From a virus: a DNA stretch of 64,000 nucleotides. The notes under the pieces are model-generated. The model searched no databases. It saw only the letters and a list, made by a program, of their open reading frames with translations, and had not been told where the DNA came from. The translations under genes and the position numbers were made by a program. Below are positions 60,658 to 64,000 of this stretch, in pieces; positions within the stretch are counted from its first letter, which is position 1; every line of letters begins with the position of its first letter. The DNA is taken from IMG/VR virus record IMGVR_UViG_3300028607_003036, positions 1 to 64,000 of that record. The stretch is one strand, 5' to 3'.

Positions 60658-61491
60658 TTAAATAATTTTGAAGTCATGTAAATGTTCATCCTCTTTAAAA
60701 ATAAATGGAAGCTGTTCACCGAATTTATTCTTGTTATAAAACGATTCTGTAAAATGCATGCCTTCTTTTCCAATATATATAGCACGATTCATACAGAAAC
60801 GATAGCGTTTCATGTCATTTTGAGCTATTGCCCATTCTTTTCCACAATCTTGCCCTGTGACGTTAGACTTCCAATGACCCATTTTTTTAAAGAACTCAGA
60901 AATTTTAGCATGTGGTCGCTGTCTATATTCTACGTTACGCACAAGATCATAATATTGATCAAATAGAGGGCGTATTCTTACGTGGTTGGATGATATGAAT
61001 ATCTCTGCAAAATGATGGTGATTATCGGATACTAAAGTGTCTAATTCTCTTGATTCATTATCCATCTTTCGGAAACCGGGGCTGAATGAGAAAATCGTTT
61101 CCTCATGCTCATCAAGATAGGGGATTAGTTCTAGTGCCAGCTTAAACCAGTGTGGACTTAATACTACATCATCTTCTAATAACATTACATAATCATAGTG
61201 GTTAGTGAGATAACAGAGTCCTTCATATTGATTAACTGCAAGACCTACATTATCTTTATCTCTTGAGTGAACTTCTTTATTTGGAATAGAAGATTCTTCA
61301 AATATTAGTGTGCAATTTATACAATCCATTGGTTTTGCTACAAGAACTCCAAGAGTTTTAGACATGTGACCATCTTGGAAGAGATGAAATTCAAAGTTAT
61401 CAAGGTGTGAAGCACTTTCTATTGATTTAATCTGTTGTTTTAAATAGTTTGGTCTGTTGAAACTAAATATTCCTACTCCAATTTTTACCAT
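60658..61491 (-). CDS. GT2/GT13-like glycosyltransferase
   Basis: 277 aa. IGVGIFSFNRPNYLKQQIKS (GT-A start), FHLFQDGHMSK, DYVMLLEDDVVLSPHWFKLA (E-D-D metal site), and SEFFKKMGHWKSNVTGQDCG. Pattern resembles GT13/POMGnT-like 'GNT-I' enzymes (lEDDv..sp.f). Transfers an activated sugar. The start overlaps the 20-aa ORF upstream. Confidence 0.78.
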   Translation of the reverse strand: MVKIGVGIFSFNRPNYLKQQIKSIESASHLDNFEFHLFQDGHMSKTLGVLVAKPMDCINCTLIFEESSIPNKEVHSRDKDNVGLAVNQYEGLCYLTNHYDYVMLLEDDVVLSPHWFKLALELIPYLDEHEETIFSFSPGFRKMDNESRELDTLVSDNHHHFAEIFISSNHVRIRPLFDQYYDLVRNVEYRQRPHAKISEFFKKMGHWKSNVTGQDCGKEWAIAQNDMKRYRFCMNRAIYIGKEGMHFTESFYNKNKFGEQLPFIFKEDEHLHDFKII

Positions 61492-61554
61492 TTACTTATC
61501 CACCTCTTTTTCTCTATCAACTCCAGCCACTGAATTGTTAAGACTAGATTCCAT
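61492..61554 (-). CDS. 20-aa ORF between sugar genes
   Basis: ATG 61554 (AGGA 9 nt upstream) to TAA that overlaps the next ATG as TAAATG. MESSLNNSVAGVDREKEVDK. Hydrophilic, unknown; maybe only a coupling peptide. Confidence 0.35.
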   Translation of the reverse strand: MESSLNNSVAGVDREKEVDK

Positions 61555-61565
61555 CAATATATTTC

Positions 61566-62282
61566 CTATCTAGAATGACTTCTAGCAATAACTCTTTTAG
61601 TACCTTCCTCTTTAAGAAAGCCTCCAAAATGAAACATAGAACTGTGAAAGAAAAACATAGAACCGGCACTTCCTTCAATAGGAATTAGTTTATCTTCTAT
61701 GGGGGCAAGTTCGGGATAATCCTTAACCTTATTTCTTATCTTTGCATAATCAGACGTTTCCTTTAATGCATTCTGCCTGACTCTTTCTCCTAGGACTTGA
61801 GAACCTGGAATACAATGAAACGCACCATTTTCTACAGTTACATCATTAACATATATAAACGATTTACAGGTGGGGGTTTTGTCTACATGTGTAAACATAT
61901 TAGGACTCCATTCATCTTCTGGAATCACATTTGTTTCTTCTGTGAGAAATATTTCTTCTGCAAAAGAAAAATTAGAACGATCTATCCACTCTCTATAAAT
62001 ATCATATTGCCAATCTGAACAAAATGTTTTATAAATCATCGGATATTTTAGTCTTATATCTGTTTTATCTTTAGTTTTCATCCTACATGCACGACCAGGA
62101 CTATAACTGGCTGCCAACTTTTCATACTCAAAACACTGAAAGACTTCCTGCTGAAATCCTGCTAAGTCTTCTCCTTCTAAAAAGGATGGAATAAAACAGA
62201 TTCCAAATTCTCGTATAATATCTACAACTTTATTTGGATTTTCTAGTGCTAATTGTTTATCTATAGTAAATTTATAATTCAT
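61566..62282 (-). CDS. Phytanoyl-CoA dioxygenase (PhyH)-like 2OG-Fe(II) oxygenase
   Basis: 238 aa. MFTHVDKTPTCKSFIYVNDV (H-x-D), GAFHCIPGSQVLG, GSMFFFHSSMFHFGG (distal His) and KRVIARSHSR (Arg for 2OG). PhyH-type small molecule hydroxylase. Second oxygenase of the cassette, unrelated in detail to 48704-49585. Overlaps the secreted protein gene by one base. Confidence 0.85.
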   Translation of the reverse strand: MNYKFTIDKQLALENPNKVVDIIREFGICFIPSFLEGEDLAGFQQEVFQCFEYEKLAASYSPGRACRMKTKDKTDIRLKYPMIYKTFCSDWQYDIYREWIDRSNFSFAEEIFLTEETNVIPEDEWSPNMFTHVDKTPTCKSFIYVNDVTVENGAFHCIPGSQVLGERVRQNALKETSDYAKIRNKVKDYPELAPIEDKLIPIEGSAGSMFFFHSSMFHFGGFLKEEGTKRVIARSHSR

Positions 62283-62644
62283 TAGCGTTTATCCCATATT
62301 ATTTTGTTTATCTTGTAATATGATTTTGGTATAGTTCGTTCGTATATTTTTTGTCTTTTTACTAAGTGAGAAATATCTATTTGCCATTTATTATCTTTTA
62401 AACGTTTTATTTCTATCATATCTTCTCTAGCTTTTTGTGGTACAAACATTTCTATTGCAGCTTCAGAATCTATCCAACAGTGTAAATCTTTGTCTATAAC
62501 CATTTGCCAATGAGGAATCCATGCAGCTTCAAGAACGTCTAAATCTTTTACATGTCTATTTAATTTTTCAATAGGGAATTTATCATGAGCAAAAGTAGTA
62601 CTAGCAATTATACAAATAATAAGTGGGGCTAGAACTTTTCTCAT
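62282..62644 (-). CDS. Small secreted/periplasmic protein
   Basis: 120 aa. Sec signal peptide MRKVLAPLIICIIASTTFA-H. Mature part has a helical charged middle and VKRQKIYERTIPKSYYKINK. No family. Its start overlaps the KdsA stop by 4 nt. Confidence 0.62.
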   Translation of the reverse strand: MRKVLAPLIICIIASTTFAHDKFPIEKLNRHVKDLDVLEAAWIPHWQMVIDKDLHCWIDSEAAIEMFVPQKAREDMIEIKRLKDNKWQIDISHLVKRQKIYERTIPKSYYKINKIIWDKR

Positions 62645-63429
62645 GATGTCACCTTCTGGATTAGTTGTTGTTTCTCAATCAGACCTCTCATCTGAGATAA
62701 CTCTATCTGACAATCAGCATCTGAAATAGCTTCACTTGGATTAGGATGACACTCAGCAAAAATACCGTCAAAATCGAAAATACTCGATGCTAAGAAGTAT
62801 TTCTTAGCAAGTTCTCTGTTGCCCCCGGTAAAACCATCTCTTGTGTATTGCGTGGAGTGGGTGCAATCAATTATGACCTTATCCCAGTGTTTCCGCATAT
62901 GTTCAACACCACCTAAATCTAGAACAAGTCTATCATATCCAAAAAATGTTCCACGATCTGTAATCCACGCTTCACAATGGGGATTTGTCTTTTTAATCTT
63001 ATCTATCCATTTGCAGGATTGAGTAGGACTAGCCCACTGGCCTTTTTTAACATTGACTTTATTAAAATACTTTGCTGCTTCAATTAACATGTCTGTTTGA
63101 CGACATAAAAATGCTGGTATTTGTATTAAATCTATTACTGGTGCTAAGTCTACTGCCTGCCAAGGCTCGTGAAAATCTGTTGTTAATTGTATCTCTGGCA
63201 ATTCTTTTTTAATTGCTTTAAAGCATTCTATGCCATATTCTAAATTGAAGTCAGTATCTTGTGATATACCTCTTCTACCCTTTATAGAAGTTCTATTAGC
63301 TTTACAAAATGATATTTTATAAAACCATGTTTTAATTCCAAGATCATTCATTAATGATGAAAGATATTTACCTGTTTCTAAATAAGATTGTTTGGATTCT
63401 AATCCACACATACCTAATATATAATGCAT
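62641..63429 (-). CDS. kdsA: KDO-8-phosphate synthase (KdsA)
   Basis: 262 aa (family about 270-280). GMCGLESKQ, KISFCKANRTSIKGRRGISQ, LTTDFHEPWQAVDLAPVIDL, IQIPAFLCRQTDMLIEAAKY, NVKKGQWASP, TDRGTFFGYDRLVLDLGG, VIIDCTHSTQYTRDGFTGGN and FAECHPNPSEAISDADCQIE all match KdsA, including PEP- and A5P-binding Lys/Arg. C26-type Cys of metal-dependent forms appears present (GMCGLES). Makes Kdo-8-P from PEP and arabinose-5-P. Confidence 0.93.
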   Translation of the reverse strand: MHYILGMCGLESKQSYLETGKYLSSLMNDLGIKTWFYKISFCKANRTSIKGRRGISQDTDFNLEYGIECFKAIKKELPEIQLTTDFHEPWQAVDLAPVIDLIQIPAFLCRQTDMLIEAAKYFNKVNVKKGQWASPTQSCKWIDKIKKTNPHCEAWITDRGTFFGYDRLVLDLGGVEHMRKHWDKVIIDCTHSTQYTRDGFTGGNRELAKKYFLASSIFDFDGIFAECHPNPSEAISDADCQIELSQMRGLIEKQQLIQKVTS

Positions 63430-63430
63430 A

Positions 63431-63586
63431 TTACACCTTATTTAATCTAGAGTATTCACCAAATATTTCAGTGGCTTTATTGTTGTAAACTATTGCTGCT
63501 TCTTTTGGATCTTTAAAATATTCTAGATAGTAGTTTTGTTCTTTGGTTCTTAATTCTGCTGTATATCCTCTAATTTCTCCATATGT
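63431..63586 (-). pseudogene. AP2-domain remnant (HNH/AP2 homing endonuclease)
   Basis: Frame without a start codon encodes TYGEIRGYTAELRTKEQNYY then LEYFKDPKEAAIVYNNKATE-IFGEYSRLN: the AP2 consensus lGyFdtpeeAA.aYd.aA..lfGefArlN. It overlaps the 3' end of 63550-64000 in another frame, and a TGA lies shortly upstream. Likely the left-over C-terminus of a phage HNH-AP2 endonuclease. Confidence 0.6.
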
Positions 63587-64000
63587 ATAGAAGGAGCGAT
63601 TGGTCCTAAATCATAACCATCTTCACTAAGAGAAAAACTTCCAAACCCTTTACCTTCTTGACCATTTTTACCAGTTGATTCATTTCCGTCACCACTTCCG
63701 TTACCTCTACCGAAACCATTTCCATTACCTTTTCCGTTTCCTTGACCTTTTTTAGATCCCTTTTTACCCTTTTTAGTTCCCACTACAATTTCGCCATTCT
63801 TTAATCTTTTAATTATATCTTCCATTAACTCATGTAGCTTTCTTTCATATGGAACTTTATATGTTCGTGGCTCATTGCTTTCGTAATCAAGAATACCAGA
63901 TTTTGATTTAACTAGTGGTGTAACCCATAAAAATATAGCTCCGGGATTACCAATCTGTTTATTTTCCTCGTGTACGATAACCCAGTGAATTAAGAATTTA
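63550..64000 (-). CDS. Gly-rich-tailed protein, 5' end outside window
   Basis: The frame is open to the window edge (last in-frame codon at 63999), so the Met at 63825 is internal. Visible part: alpha/beta segment (IHWVIVHEENKQIGNPGAIF), a helix (PYERKLHELMEDIIKRLKNG), a Lys/Gly tract then Gly/Asn-rich repeats (GKGNGNGFGRGNGSGDGN) and a final acidic segment. Virion or tail-type low-complexity linker possible. Not recognised. Confidence 0.6.
   Translation of the reverse strand, partial: KFLIHWVIVHEENKQIGNPGAIFLWVTPLVKSKSGILDYESNEPRTYKVPYERKLHELMEDIIKRLKNGEIVVGTKKGKKGSKKGQGNGKGNGNGFGRGNGSGDGNESTGKNGQEGKGFGSFSLSEDGYDLGPIAPSIHMEKLEDIQQN

Noticed and set aside
63431-63825. AP2 domain as a frameshifted tail of 63550-64000
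   Set aside because: That protein ends cleanly at QQN-stop with a normal overlap, and no slippery site was seen, so a decayed separate gene is simpler.

Overview
This window is one continuous block of leftward (minus-strand) genes from an AT-rich, tightly packed genome. I read it as part of a large tailed-phage (jumbo-type) genome. Reasons: all credible genes lie on one strand for 64 kb, with ATGA or TAATG overlaps between neighbours. There is a self-contained replication and nucleotide set (single-stranded DNA-binding protein, a DnaE-type polymerase, DnaQ-type exonuclease, DnaG-type primase, DnaB-type helicase, RecA, dUTPase, dNMP kinase, NrdJ, dCMP deaminase, ThyX). There are also endonuclease VII-like HNH proteins, a small sigma factor and many tiny ORFs. 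No terminase, portal or clearly recognisable capsid gene lies in the window, so a phage-like megaplasmid is not formally excluded. The host is probably a diderm bacterium with a Tat system, but this is inference only. No stretch over about 300 bases lacks a gene.

Layout in sequence coordinates (transcription runs right to left). 27-6474: glycosyltransferases and surface-type proteins. 6471-24412: replication, recombination and nucleotide module. It includes a DNA polymerase III alpha whose catalytic aspartates are divided between two genes (11144-12910 and 7669-9306), with five other genes between them. 24473-31646: a class II ribonucleotide reductase, a large G8/CEMIP-like beta-helix protein, a dCMP deaminase and small proteins. 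31659-36554: a probable virion/envelope block with two secreted trypsin-like proteases, a permuted NlpC/P60-like protein, a tRNA and a Thr/Ala/Ser-rich 199-aa protein bracketed by a promoter and a strong terminator. 36616-44371: ClpP-like protein, ThyX, sigma factor, degenerate RNA ligase, C5-cytosine methyltransferase and small proteins. 44430-63429: a long carbohydrate cassette. It has a CMP-sugar synthetase, a GT29 sialyltransferase-like enzyme, KDO-8-phosphate synthase, 3,4-ketoisomerase, two DegT aminotransferases, a NeuD/PglD-like acetyltransferase, an epimerase, C- and O-methyltransferases, a sulfotransferase, two 2OG-Fe(II) oxygenases and several GT2-like enzymes.

Together the cassette genes could build and decorate an unusual glycan: a CMP-activated nonulosonic or ulosonic sugar and a dTDP-3-acylamino-3,6-dideoxyhexose, then methylation, hydroxylation and sulfation. 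Whether this is placed on virion proteins, phage DNA or the host surface cannot be told from sequence.

The most unusual observations are: (1) the split polymerase without visible intein halves; (2) at least six ORFs of unrelated body that start with an M-x-R-R-x-[FL] Tat-like N-terminus, spelled with different codons; (3) an FmdB-type zinc-ribbon gene whose only sensible start codon is AUU behind a well-placed Shine-Dalgarno; (4) a GT29/CMP-sugar/KdsA set; (5) a consensus promoter followed at once by a terminator, predicting a tiny RNA; (6) remnants of LAGLIDADG and AP2-type homing endonucleases; (7) an AdoMet-decarboxylase-like protein without its pyruvoyl-forming serine.
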